64,000 nucleotides of DNA from Coenobita brevimanus. Its lineage: Eukaryota > Arthropoda > Malacostraca > Decapoda > Coenobitidae. The stretch spans positions 5,415,533 through 5,479,532 of the forward strand of contig CM064697.1 in assembly GCA_032717465.1 (NCBI GenBank), read 5' to 3'. Below, piece after piece: positions 35,620-46,030 of this stretch. Within the stretch, counting starts at the first letter, position 1. Every line of letters starts with the position of its first letter. Under the pieces are notes generated by a model. The model saw only the letters and a list, made by a program, of their open reading frames with translations, was not told where the DNA came from and did no database searches. The translations under genes and the position numbers were made by a program.

Positions 35620-37020
35620 ATACGGTATACCGGTATATATAATGATAAATATAAAATACTCCAAATCCATGAAAGGAAGATGGGTATGATCCTTTTCTCA
35701 TTAATATCCCTTCTTCCCTCTGACTTAATGACAGGCTGATGCGGGCACAGATAACTATTTTTTCTTTTACCTTTAACTCTGACCCGTATGAGGTACACGT
35801 ATCATGCATGACTTTCTACAGTGAATATTAAAACTAAACTGGTTAATGATCAGGTAAATGTTAACAGAAACAAAATATTCTACTAATAATAAGCATCATA
35901 CTAGTTCTATCCAAATTTTAATGAGCATATTACTGACTGTAGACATTTTAATGAACATTAAACCGTACTGAAGACAGGTCTTTCCAGCTTCCCGATCGTG
36001 GTCATCGAGACGTCATCGACCACAGCTCTCCGGCCAAGATGGTCCCTCAGCAATAAATGGAATCAGCGTCCCTATCTGTCTTCAGCATACACGGGTAAAT
36101 AATTCCCTTATTAACAGTTTCCCTTCAATGTCTGTATGTACGTAACCGATCATACCTGAGGCACCAGTGAATTAACACGTCAAGATACATCAGTGGTTCT
36201 CGCTGCGATATGTCTTTTTATATTAGCCACCAATATCTAAAGCCCCTGCCGGCCACCGCGTGTCTATTCGCATGGTGTGTTGTGCAAAATTCACACTGTT
36301 GCGATGGACAACTTAGCTCCTGACGTCAATGCCACAAGTAGGTTAACACGTGTCGCTTTTTTGTAATGTTAAATGCTTTTCTTCATCAAACTGTACAGTT
36401 AGATCGACAAAACTTACATCACAGTGAAATTATCTCGGGTTTTATTCAAGGTCACTGCTTACGTAGAGGAATCTACGACCGTCAACCTCTAGCAAGTAAA
36501 GAGCGCAAGTCTATTGGGTAAGAATTCTGACGAACTTGCGACGGAATCAAATTGAGAGAGAGAGAGAGAGTAATAAGAGAAAAATCAGTTCTGAACGTTA
36601 ACAGTAAGAAACACTTCATAAAGAATGGAGGGATGGAAATTAATTAGCAATGATCAGTTCAAGTAATATTTCAAGTCGACATTCAATTAAGATTCATGAA
36701 AAAAAAAATAAATAAAAAAAGGGACTAACCTGAATGAAAACGACTGAACACGCAAAATTTTGGAAGTACTATAAGGGGAACGGATGGTGCGTAACAAGTG
36801 CATCTGTGTTATTTAATCTTACCTTTTTAAAGATCAAAATACAGCAGGTGGTATAAACATGCTTTAATGTTAGTGACTGAGGACATACTATATGGTGAAG
36901 CAAGAGTTAATTTTCTACTATCGAGAGTCATACTGAGCTTAATTACATACTACCAGAGATGAAAAAAAAAAAAATACGCAATAGACCACGTGCACAAAAA
37001 CACGATGCTTTTATGAGCTT
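35620..37020. other. Non-coding single-copy-like DNA with a possible short exon
   Basis: At about 35986 the + strand has TCTTTCCAG followed by a relatively GC-rich stretch that stays open for about 22 codons in one frame. The signal is too weak to call a gene. A short (GA)n lies at 36556-36571. Confidence 0.35.
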
Positions 37021-37023
<3 letters not shown>

Positions 37024-37071
<48 letters not shown>

Positions 37072-37073
37072 CG
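37024..37073. repeat. (AC)n microsatellite
   Basis: About 25 units with one G interruption. Confidence 0.95.
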
Positions 37074-37105
37074 AAAACTAGTGTATTGTTTATGCTGAGT
37101 TCCAT

Positions 37106-37305
37106 CTGTGGATTTTAGGAAAAATGGGAGAAATGGAGTTCCCCCGAGCTAAGCCCTGTATTCGACTATATAGCCCCGCTAGGGTTACAGGAGAGAGCTA
37201 CCCCTCCCGGCACGGCAGCCCGGGCGAGGCTCGAACTTGCAATCCCCCGATTATAAGTCCAGCGCGCTACCACTGTGCTACCGCGCCCCCCTGTGGATTT
37301 TAGGA
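37106..37305 (-). mobile_element. Complete tRNA-derived SINE with 15-bp target-site duplication
   Basis: The element occupies 37121-37290 and lies between perfect direct repeats CTGTGGATTTTAGGA at 37106-37120 and 37291-37305. On the minus strand it starts with a tRNA-like head: A box TAGCACAGTGG (37270-37280), an anticodon-loop-like CTTATAA (UAU, Ile-type) and B box AGTTCGAGCC (37228-37237). A body of about 90 bp follows. The tail at the left end is TTTT-rich rather than poly(A). The intact duplication and clean boxes point to a fairly recent insertion by LINE machinery. Known of SINEs: pol III transcription from the internal boxes. Inferred: family membership unknown. Confidence 0.9.
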
Positions 37306-37466
37306 GTTAGGTACCGGTATACTAGAATGAAAACGGAGTGCGTTATGGTTAACGCGAAAGAGAAGTTTTTCTCTACCTGTCACAAAGGACAGCATCGATC
37401 TTTTACAACACTTACCTCTCAGTTGACTCACAATGCTCACTTCTCTCATCACTTACCCATTTATCT

Positions 37467-37530
37467 ATCTCTCATCTATCTATTTTTACTGTATCTCTAT
37501 CTATCCATCTATCTATCTACCGGCATCTAT
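37467..37530. repeat. (TCTA)n imperfect microsatellite
   Basis: TCTA/ATCT tetranucleotides with interruptions. Confidence 0.85.
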
Positions 37531-37673
37531 CTACACACACACACACACGAACCTCGAAAGTGCCTATTATCGATACATACTAAGGACAGACAGACAGAAG
37601 GACAGGACAGAAGGACAGACATTTTTTATATATATGGCACGGAAGAGTAACTGGGTATGCACACATTGCTACT

Positions 37674-37676
<3 letters not shown>

Positions 37677-37741
<65 letters not shown>
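37677..37741. repeat. (CT)n microsatellite
   Basis: Uninterrupted CT of about 65 bp. Confidence 0.97.
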
Positions 37742-37744
<3 letters not shown>

Positions 37745-37950
37745 AATAAGCATTAAATGTTTTAGCAAGATACCTGGGTCAGAACAGCTCTTGTAAAATA
37801 TACTATTACTCTGCAAAACTCGTAAAGCAATACCATTAACATAATAACTCTGAGGTCAATTGCTCTCCACATTCTCCTATTAAGTCAAGTGCCTATTATG
37901 AACTGGACGTAAACGGGGCCATTAGCAGCAAACTGTGAGAGGCTCGTGCG

Positions 37951-38162
37951 TACACACGCCAAGTTTAAACTGTCGGTCCAACTGCAGAAAGTGGTTCGAA
38001 CATACAGGACTGAGCGTGTGTATGTTCGGAACCAGTGCCTCCAAAAGCTCAAGCCGGCTGAATTCGAACATGTACATGCTCAAACCATCATGTTCGAAGT
38101 ACTCATGGCCCAGTGGAGTCACTTTGCGCAGTTGGACTGACAGTAAAAACTATGCATGTATA
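37951..38162. mobile_element. 212-bp foldback element
   Basis: The left half 37951-38032 and the reverse complement of 38055-38162 share ACTGTCGGTCCAACTGC (other arm ACTGTCAGTCCAACTGC), AAAGTG, TTCGAACAT and TGAGC..TGT..ATGTTCG in the same order. The centre is near 38033-38054. TTCGAACAT also recurs inverted inside each arm, giving a nested hairpin. This is a MITE-like architecture. No second copy was spotted in the window, and the superfamily is unknown. Confidence 0.75.
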
Positions 38163-39575
38163 AGAGCCTTGATGCTGGTAACTCCGTCCATAATAATACC
38201 AGGCATTAACTACCACACCAACACACCCGCCATTATGCAAATGCACTTCCTAAAAAAGAAAAAGAAAAGAGGAAAAGAAAACAGCTTGCCTGTTCTTCCA
38301 TTTCTTACCATCTTTTTGCTTCGCCTTTTATGTTACACAGTAAAAAATATATATTAATAAATTCTATATGGCAGATCAACAAGGAAAAAGCATTTTCAGA
38401 CAGGCATACGAAACGAACACGACTAAACTCAAATCCCGACCTTCCCCAAAAGACAGGTTGTACGCTAAGGCCATGTGGTGAGTGTGATTATATGTGCTGG
38501 TAAGCGCGTTTGTACCACCTGTGCCGTAATAACATTCGTGACCACCTTGCAGGGTTATGGCAGCACCCACAGCACTCGTAAAATATGAAGCATTTCCTCT
38601 GGACTTTCCCTCCCACCGCCGCTGCATCCCGCCGGCCGCGCGGCGCCAGGAGAGACAGGCACAGTCTAGTCACACATACTTTAAAATTTTAGATCTGTCT
38701 GTCCAAGAAAGAAAAGCCACTCTTCTCACACACAACATCATAAGCCTCACCCTTGCTTGTCAGTTCTCTGTCGACGCCATGGAGCAATAAGTCAAGGTAT
38801 ACTGTTCTCAACTACGCTGAGAAAGTATTAACAGTTGGATATTCATTTGTCGCTTCAGTAAATGATCTTGAATCCACAATTGTAAAGCTGAGGAAACACT
38901 TTGCTGTATGTTTAGCAGGATCGTTCGTTACAAACTCTGCTGCTTACCAGAGAAAAACTTCTGCTTCTGTGGACAGACCTATCTAGAAAAAGCTAATGAG
39001 AAACAATTTTACAAATAATTCACTCTGATTTTTAAATGATCAGTAGACGAGTAGGGTGATGTGTTCTTGAAAATTTTCAAAAAAACCTCAGTACCTTAAA
39101 ACCTCTAATCTCGCAAAGAAAAAAAAACAATAACTAATGTCAAGGTTTTGCAATGCATCCGTTAGATTAGCAGTCTAACTTTCTTTGAAAGCAAGGGTGT
39201 CACTGAAATTCTGTGGGCAAAGACGTCTCCACTGAAGCACAGACTGGAAATATGCAAGTCGGCCTTCATTATTTTTTGATAACTTTGCTTCACTAACCTA
39301 TCTCAAGGTACAAAGGTATCTAGACATCCTGATATATTACCGCACAAAAACAGTGAACCATCTACACGTCCACACAAGATGAACTCCAAGAACGAGGAGT
39401 AGGGAAAAACGAAAGGGAGCTAACTAGGAGGGGAGAAGAGGAAAAGGAAAGAAAGAGGAATGTGGGAGAGGAAAGGAAGAGATAATGGAGTTAGTGAAAC
39501 AAAACAGAATCACGTTGGGGACTATTTTTTTTTTTTTTTCAATCCACATGTCTTAATCAGTTTCAAAATAGAGAA
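38163..39575. other. Non-coding DNA with a small CpG-rich patch
   Basis: Bases 38612-38650 are unusually CpG-rich (CCGCCGGCCGCGCGGCGCC). The word GTTGTACGCTAAG at 38458 recurs at 55121. A T run lies near 39526-39539. No gene recognised. Confidence 0.4.
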
Positions 39576-39576
39576 T

Positions 39577-39702
39577 ACCATGACTCCTAAACCCTCTCCA
39601 CAGCACTCCTTTGGGACTAGCACCATATTCAAGTATTACTCTCATGTTACAGTTCAGCATTCAAGATTGGGGTGAAGGTAATTTTAGGTCAAGTTAAAGT
39701 GG
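39577..39702 (+). repeat. Dispersed repeat family B, copy 4
   Basis: The best-preserved copy: GGGACTAGCACCATATTCAA, then GTATTACTCTCATGTTACAG, then TTCAGCATTCAAGATTGGGG, then GGTCAAGTTAAAGTGG. Confidence 0.6.
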
Positions 39703-39981
39703 ACATACCCTAGTTGAAGTAGCGAAAGTGGTGGCCGTGACGCTGTATATCTTGAGCCCCGTTTCATCACAGCCAATATTTGACCAAGACTTTCACGGCC
39801 TCTCCACCCGACATACTTTCAGCTTTCCCTCAAGTAGTGTTTAGCGTGGTTTATGAGATTTCGTGGCACCTGTTCCTTGGCTTTTAATTCTGTGACATCG
39901 TTCTCTCAAATGTGATTGATGTAAACTATGTGTCAATAATGAGAATATAAACACCACAGAAAACAATGTTAAGGTGTAATA

Positions 39982-39997
39982 TGCTCTCTCTCTCTCT

Positions 39998-40045
<48 letters not shown>

Positions 40046-40068
40046 AAGAGAACGTTAAGGTGGAATAG

Positions 40069-40110
<42 letters not shown>
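39982..40110. repeat. (CT)n(CG)n(CA)n and a second (AC)n
   Basis: CT units, then CGCG, then CA units to 40041, a 30-bp unique spacer, then (AC)n at 40073-40110. A GTTAAGGTG[TG]AATA word (AACGTTAAGGTGGAATA / AATGTTAAGGTGTAATA) flanks the first array on both sides, so the block is partly duplicated. Confidence 0.9.
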
Positions 40111-40113
<3 letters not shown>

Positions 40114-40160
40114 GGAATGGGTGCTGCCAAGGCTCTTATGCCAATCAGAATGTGATATTT

Positions 40161-40340
40161 TTAACTCCCTGATTCCGGTGACGCCATATTCCTCCAAACG
40201 ATTTCATTCATAGAGGAAGTCCGCAAATGAGTACTGTATCTAACCCCTCCAGTTCGAGAAGCCCCCTCTAAGCTGAATAAAATGGTCTGGAGCCAGCAAG
40301 AAGAAAACACGCCACACGTCCTCTCATTCAAAGTACTAAT
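40161..40340 (+). mobile_element. Palindromic TTAA family, full-length copy
   Basis: Starts TTAACTCCCTGATTCCGGTG. The left core is CCTCCAAACGATTTCATTC, the centre is TATCTAACCCCTCCAGTTCG, and the right core is CTAAGCTGAATAAAATGGTC followed by TGGAGCCAGCAAGAAG. The left and right cores are inverted complements. The right terminal block is diverged. Confidence 0.8.
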
Positions 40341-40444
40341 GATACAGAGGAGGGAATATTTTTAAGTACTGTATTAAATATGCTAAGTTCTATTCTGATG
40401 ACACTCTTAAATAAAACTTGAAGAAGGTACCTTAGAGGAAATGT

Positions 40445-40660
40445 TTAACGTAATCACTTCCCTAAGATGACGTATTTGCTATTTATTTCTGCCACCTTCA
40501 GACGATTTTATTAAGCTTTGGAGAGACTTGTCAGACTGCAGGGGTTAGATATAGCCTTTATTAACTACATTTACTTTTAGAGGTCTGTGTCAAGCTAAAC
40601 AAAGTCGAGATGGGGTACCACGATAAAACGAAAAGTCCATCCCGCAATTGAAGGGTTTAA
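40445..40660 (+). mobile_element. Palindromic TTAA family, full-length copy bounded by TTAA
   Basis: Exactly TTAA at 40445-40448 and TTAA at 40657-40660, 216 bp overall. The left arm has GATGACGTATTT and CAGACGATTTTATTAAGCTT. The centre has GCAGGGGTTAGATATAGCC. The right arm has TCAAGCTAAACAAAGTCGAG and ends ATTGAAGGGTTTAA. A TTAA target-site duplication and termini close to CCC(C)TT fit a piggyBac-type MITE, which is an inference from structure alone. Confidence 0.8.
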
Positions 40661-40840
40661 CCTCATCAATCAAACAGATCTATCCGTGGTTAAACAGAGT
40701 GGTCTGGAGGCAGCAAGAATGAAAGATAAAGTCATCACACTGGACACGACCAATGGAAACTCTACTACCCCTTCAGTACGACAGACCTTTTTCCCGACAC
40801 TGCAACGAGTCGCTATCACGCTGAAATGATTAATACAACA
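40661..40840 (+). mobile_element. Two further partial copies of the palindromic TTAA family
   Basis: GTGGTTAAACAGAGTGGTCT followed by GGAGGCAGCAAGAATGAAAG is a right arm. CTACCCCTTCAGTACGACAG at 40779 is the start of a left arm. With the two copies to the left, four members lie within 680 bp. Confidence 0.6.
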
Positions 40841-40844
40841 CATT

Positions 40845-41200
40845 TCCAAGGATGTATTTTATTCTGAAGTTTAGTGTGTCTGAAAAACCCCGAAGTTTAT
40901 TTCTAACCCCCTTCAACTCACTTGATGGTCAGGCCTGGTCAGACTGGAGGGTGGATTTGGCTAGTAACCAAGGAGATTTATTCCTACCCCATAACTAAGG
41001 CTCATCGTATTTCATGTAATCACGACTTAGTATTAAAGTTATGGGAGTGGCACAGTTTCGTCAAGTGAAATCAAACCATGCCTAGTGAGACCTGCAGACA
41101 CTATCCCGGCCTGACAGCTTGCAACAGGCGGGTAATATGCAAGGGCAGGAAGAGCGGGGCCACAAGTTTAAGGGGAGGGGATAAAAACTGGACTGTGAAG
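40845..41200. other. Non-coding DNA
   Basis: No recognisable features. Confidence 0.4.
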
Positions 41201-41204
41201 GGTA

Positions 41205-41445
41205 TCGGTAAACAAAGGTGGAGGAGGAGGAGAAGAAGACAGAAGGGGAAGGAGGAGGAGAAGACGACAGAAGGGGAACAAGGAGGAAAAAGAAGAGAAA
41301 GATGGAAAAAAGGGAGAGGAATGGAAGAGGAGAGAAGGAAGGAAGGAAGGAAGGAAGGAAGGAAGGAGGAGGAGGAGGAGGAGGAGGAGGAGGGGGACGA
41401 CGACGACGACGAAACGAAAAGGGGGAGGAGGAGGAGACTGCTATA
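41205..41445 (+). repeat. Purine tract with (GGAA)n, (GGA)n and (ACG)n
   Basis: GAAGG/AAGG repeats (41334-41366) change to GGA triplets (41367-41394) and then ACG/GAC triplets (41396-41413). The Glu/Gly/Arg and Pro/Ser frames here are artefacts. Confidence 0.9.
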
Positions 41446-41615
41446 GAAAAAAACCACTCAGACACAAGGTCAGGACGGCGATACATCTAAATGCAGTAGG
41501 CTACATACCCTACTAGTCTCTCCACAAGGGCAATCAAACCTTCAGCTAAAACAAAAATACAGCAAATAAAGAAAGACAAAAAATTAAAACCCAGCCAATT
41601 TATTTACATGGATCC

Positions 41616-41800
41616 AAGATATTTTTTACTTTACACTTAACCAAGACAGTTTTTACTTAACACTTAACCTATCATTTATTTAACACTTAACCTTGATATT
41701 TTCTACTTATCACTTAACGTGTCATTTACTTAACCAAGATATTTTTTACTTAACACTTAACCTAGACATACTTTACTTAACACTTTACCTCTCTTAGTTG
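41616..41800 (+). repeat. Degenerate tandem repeat of ACTTAACACTTAACC
   Basis: Words ACTTAACACTTAACC and GATATTTTTTACTT recur about six times at irregular 25-35-bp spacing. Confidence 0.8.
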
Positions 41801-42065
41801 CCTCTTCTCTCATACTTTATTCCAGGCAATGCTAATCTTAAGAATGTATTTGGGTGAGTCAAGGAGCTGCACAATACTGATCTTCAATTGTGAAGTGGAA
41901 GACTGTATGGTAGACTATTTTACAGTCGGATTTCCCTCTCAGGCTACCATATAAAACTCTTCAGTGGCATTAGTTGTTTTTTAATCCTGTCTCTAGAACA
42001 TTTTACTCATTATTAACGGAGATCCAGCATAGTGACGGGGTTGGAAATTATGCCCATTAACTTAT

Positions 42066-42150
42066 TCAATGTTAAGGCGTCTTAGTATTTTCTTATTGCT
42101 AATGCCAGACGACTTCATTTAGCTTTAAGTCATTCAGTTCCTTATACCGG
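42066..42150 (+). mobile_element. Palindromic TTAA family, left arm
   Basis: GTTAAGGCGTCTTAG, TTATTGCTAATGCCAGACGA and CTTCATTTAGCTTTAAG in family order. Confidence 0.6.
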
Positions 42151-42307
42151 CGCGCAGCAGATGTTTACCTGTCAATCAGTCGGCCACATGATGGAAAAAA
42201 TTACTGATTGGAATGGCACCAAATTTGGAATAGTGATTGAGGAGCATCAGAAGAACAAGCGATTAATAACAGATTGCCGGTGTGTCCAAGGTAATGCAGA
42301 ATGGTCT

Positions 42308-42308
<1 letters not shown>

Positions 42309-42370
<62 letters not shown>
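42309..42370. repeat. (AC)n microsatellite
   Basis: Uninterrupted AC of about 62 bp. Confidence 0.97.
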
Positions 42371-42371
<1 letters not shown>

Positions 42372-42374
42372 GTA

Positions 42375-42800
42375 AAAACAATCCACCCTCACACTAAGGA
42401 CTTAAACAGCACACCTTAGTACCTGACAGTCCTCTGTAAAACCCCCCTTGCTAAATGCACTCTATCACGTGGCATGCAGGCTAACCAAATTTAAAGCTCA
42501 CACCTGTTCCGTACCTGTCCATCTCAAATTAGGGACCCCTTCCACCTTCACCCTCTCAGTCTAAACCACTTTAATCAGATGTCACACTTTTTATGTTATT
42601 CTTACTAACTTCGAACTAGTGGGGACAGAAGCACCCATTACAAATCCCTTCACTACTAGGGGTGCTCTTTGAAGCGGAAAATAACTAAATAAATAAATAA
42701 ATAAAATAAGGCAAAGGAGGTCATCTCACTGAAGGGTTTGCGTATACGGAGTGAGCCAATGTCAGTGCGTCAAAAGAGGGGCTACTGCCAGTGAGGTGAT
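42375..42800. other. Non-coding DNA
   Basis: A short (AAAT)n lies at about 42685-42704. No gene recognised. Confidence 0.4.
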
Positions 42801-42829
42801 GCTGAAGGTCACTGCCTGGGTGATGGGGT

Positions 42830-43219
42830 GCAAGGTAAGGGGAGGGAAATATGGATGGGGAGGAGGGCAGGGGGATATGGATGGGGAGGAGGGTAGGGGA
42901 GGGGGACATGGATGGGGGAGGGTACGGGAAGGGAGATATGGATGAGGCAGAGGGTACGGGGAAGGGAGGGCAATGAAGAAGAGGAAGAGAAGGAAAGCAG
43001 AAGAGCAGGGGCAGGGTCCGCAGGGAGAGAAGAGATGGAAGGAAGTTCAGGGGAGGAAGGAAGAAAACGGAGAGGAAAGAAGTGAGTGGAGGTGGGCCTG
43101 GGGAGGAAAGAAAAGAGGGAAGGAGAAGGGTAGGATGAAAAAAGTAAGAACCTGGGAAGGGATGAAGAAAGAAAAAGAGGAATGCCTGGGAAGGGAGTAA
43201 AACAAGAGGATGGCCAGGT

Positions 43220-43262
<43 letters not shown>

Positions 43263-43380
43263 GCCCTGAGAGGGGTGAAAAGAGGGGAGGAGGAGGAGGA
43301 CCAACAGAAGAAGGAAAATAATGGAAGAGGCCTAAGGAGAAAAGAAGTGCGGGAAAGAGGAGGAGGAGGTGGAGGAGGAG

Positions 43381-43412
<32 letters not shown>

Positions 43413-43685
43413 GGCAAAGAGGGGATGATAGAAAGTGAATGAGGATAAAGGATGAGGACATGGGAGTATGGAAATCTGGAATGAGGAAATGACGCGAGGA
43501 AATGAAGAGGAACCAGATAAGGGAAAATGGAGATGGAAGTGAGGAAGGAAATAGGAAGTGGCAAGAGGAGGAGAACCTGAGATTAGAAGAGAGGAAACAG
43601 GGGATGGAAGTGAGAGAGACCAGGAATAGAAAGGACAGAGAGGATGGGACTGGAGAGAAGAGTAGTGCTGACGGTCGCTGGGAAT
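42830..43685 (+). repeat. Purine-rich tract with (AG)n and (GGA)n
   Basis: The + strand is G/A-rich. It contains degenerate GGGGATATGGATG units at the left, (AG)n at 43222-43259 and GGA-type triplets at 43357-43415. Minus-strand frames of about 250 codons are composition artefacts. Confidence 0.9.
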
Positions 43686-43745
43686 AAGCGTGTCGTGGAA
43701 TACTAAGAATGTTAACACCATAATATCACGTGATCAAAGCAGGGG

Positions 43746-43864
<119 letters not shown>

Positions 43865-43984
43865 GCTAATTCTGAATGATGAGTCAGAGTCTCAACCGTT
43901 ACTTAGTTACAATTACCGATGATCTGGTGGACATAAATCATCGAATTCACCCACAAGTTCACCAGTAACAGTAGCTCCGTAACA

Positions 43985-44170
43985 GTTGGGAATTGAACAA
44001 ATGGCGATACAGCATTTTTAAACTCAAAATTAGCCCAAGATTCGCCTTCGGAAGTTTGCACCTCAAGTCTTGGGACACCCTGTATGGACGTACTGCATGT
44101 ATGTATGTACTGCAAGTATTTATGTATGTATGCATGTATGTATGTATGCATGTATTTATGTATGTACGCG
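43985..44170 (-). repeat. (ATGT)n beside a mariner-terminus-like word
   Basis: CTTGGGACACCCTGTATGG at about 44068-44086 resembles ends often seen in mariner-like DNA transposons (ACAGGGTGTCCCA). ATGT/ATGC tetranucleotides follow to 44167. There is no partner terminus or transposase, so only the tetranucleotide array is certain. Confidence 0.4.
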
Positions 44171-44174
44171 GGAC

Positions 44175-44920
44175 AGAAAAACAGACAATATATTATAAGC
44201 GCACTATTAAGAACAAAAATATGAGTAAGAGGCAATGCACAAACGAGACCTTATGAAAAATAAACATAACTTACACAACAAAGACGAGTGGGAAGAAAAA
44301 TAAGTGCTTGACGATATTATAAAACAAGCGCGAGACCTACATCGTGTCATGATACCGTCAAAGGGAAGGAGATAAACAAACTGTGGGCGTTATGATCAAG
44401 GAATCAGGTGGGATGGGCTGGGAACTTGGTGGGCGGAGGGGCTGCAGCGAGAAAGTATAAGCCATGAAAATAGGTGCTGTTGGATTAGTGGTATGAATGC
44501 AGTGAAGACGTATCTCAAAACATCCTCCTGGAATGAAAGTGTTTGAGTGGTAAAGAACTGGGCGTCAGGGACAGAGGAATGGGTGAGATTAACTGAAATT
44601 GTGGTGGAGGGTAGGAACAGACCGTGAGAGCACAGCTTGTGAGAATGGATGCTGCAGGATTTATGGTGTGAGTGTGGTGTGAGTTTATTTCAAAGTGTTC
44701 TCCATCAACATGCAGACCAAAATAACCTCGCACTTCTCTCATAAAACTGGCATCTTGCAAAACAGGTCAAAACTACATGATGTAAGAGAGCCTAAGAAGG
44801 TACAGGATGAAGGGCACGAGGCAGAGAAGGAGCAGAAGCCACGTGGAAATGACTAACATGATAAAACCAGCTAAAACAGAGATAAGACTAGGCGCTAACA
44901 CGGGGATTTACGCTGGCTAT
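44175..44920. other. Non-coding DNA
   Basis: No recognisable gene or tandem array. Confidence 0.4.
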
Positions 44921-44921
44921 T

Positions 44922-45125
44922 CCCTTAAGTACGATGACGTCTAATTTTATCATATCCTTGCTTTTTTCAGGTTAACTTATTTACGTTTGGTGAAACATTT
45001 TAAGCTGGAGGGTTACATACTGCCTCCTTTAACCCCTCGCTACTAGGGCACTCTTCTAAGCTGAACAACATGTCTGGTAGTCGCTGTAAAATGCACAAAA
45101 GACGTCACGGTATCGACGTAGTGGC
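44922..45125 (+). mobile_element. Palindromic TTAA family, full-length copy
   Basis: Left end CCCTTAAGTACGATGACGTC, TATCATATCCTTGC. Centre TTTAACCCCTCGCTACTAGG. Right core CTAAGCTGAACAACATGTCT. Right end AAAAGACGTCACGGTATCG. GATGACGTC and GACGTCACGG are inverted matches. Confidence 0.75.
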
Positions 45126-45129
45126 AAGC

Positions 45130-45710
45130 AAGTGTGAAGTGGAATTAATGACATACCATCAAGGCCAGACAGCAGCGTCATCAGCATCACCACACGTGTC
45201 TCCTGATGGCACCATGCTATGATTTTGTAGGGTAATATATGCTGATAGTATTTTCTCTTTCACTGACTGCCGTACTAATCATTATCAGAACACATACATC
45301 GGAATAATAATGGTGAACATGATGCAAAATTAAAATAGGACTGAATACAAAAGAGTTACAATAATAGGGAATAACAGAAGTGATTGGTGAGTGTGTTGCC
45401 GGCATCCCCACACAATTCTCCTTAAAGTACCAAGGAAGGATCCTGCTGAGCGAGACAATTTTATATCCCCCTTTCTCCCTGAATACCAAATAAATCATTA
45501 ATATATTCCTCCGCGTGAACATATATAAAACAATAGCGAAGAAAGTAAATGAAAAGGTAAACGTGATACAGTTTAAATATACGAGGGAATAACTGAAGTG
45601 CATTGCCACACGACTCTTGTTTCCCAGTTATATACGATTGCAAAATAACGTATACATGAGAAATAATGGCGAAAAGGATGCAAGAAATTATATGATGGAA
45701 AATGTTACAA
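45130..45710. other. Non-coding DNA
   Basis: No recognisable gene. Minus-strand frames at 45217-45643 lack known motifs. Confidence 0.4.
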
Positions 45711-45712
45711 CT

Positions 45713-45922
45713 TTATCCCATTCAATCTGAGAATGTAAAGTATTTTCTATTTTCGTTACCACCAGACGATTTTATTCAGCTTGGGAAGGACCTGTGTGTG
45801 TGAAGGTGTTGATGTAAGCTGTATCTAACCTCCAGTCCGAAAAGCCTCCCCAGAGCTGAATAAAATCGTCAGGAGGATGCAACAATACAGCGAAAAAAAC
45901 GTCACAGAACTGAAGAGGTTAA
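45713..45922 (+). mobile_element. Palindromic TTAA family, best-preserved full-length copy
   Basis: 210 bp from TTATCCCATTCAATC to CTGAAGAGGTTAA. The left arm contains CCACCAGACGATTTTATTCA and GCTTGGGAAGG. The right arm contains CCTCCCCAGAGCTGAATAAA followed by ATCGTCAGGAGG. The arms pair over most of their length around a centre near GATGTAAGCTGTATCTAACC. One end has TTAT instead of TTAA, probably a later mutation. No coding capacity. Confidence 0.85.
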
Positions 45923-46030
45923 TTTAAAAGGGAGTCACAAGAGAGACTGGCTGGAGTGTTCTCAGCACAGAATTCCTCTGAGTGGAAGAAAGGTAACTCT
46001 GTATTTCTTTTTTACTCATATATTAACTTA

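Noticed and set aside
38612..38650. CpG island promoter
   Set aside because: Under 50 bp of CpG-rich sequence, with no transcript signal or adjacent gene.
42721..43564. Two overlapping frames of about 250 codons on the minus strand
   Set aside because: Same composition artefact in a purine tract. They include translated AG and GGA microsatellites.
44068..44086. Mariner-like terminal repeat
   Set aside because: Single word only, without partner terminus, TA duplication or transposase.
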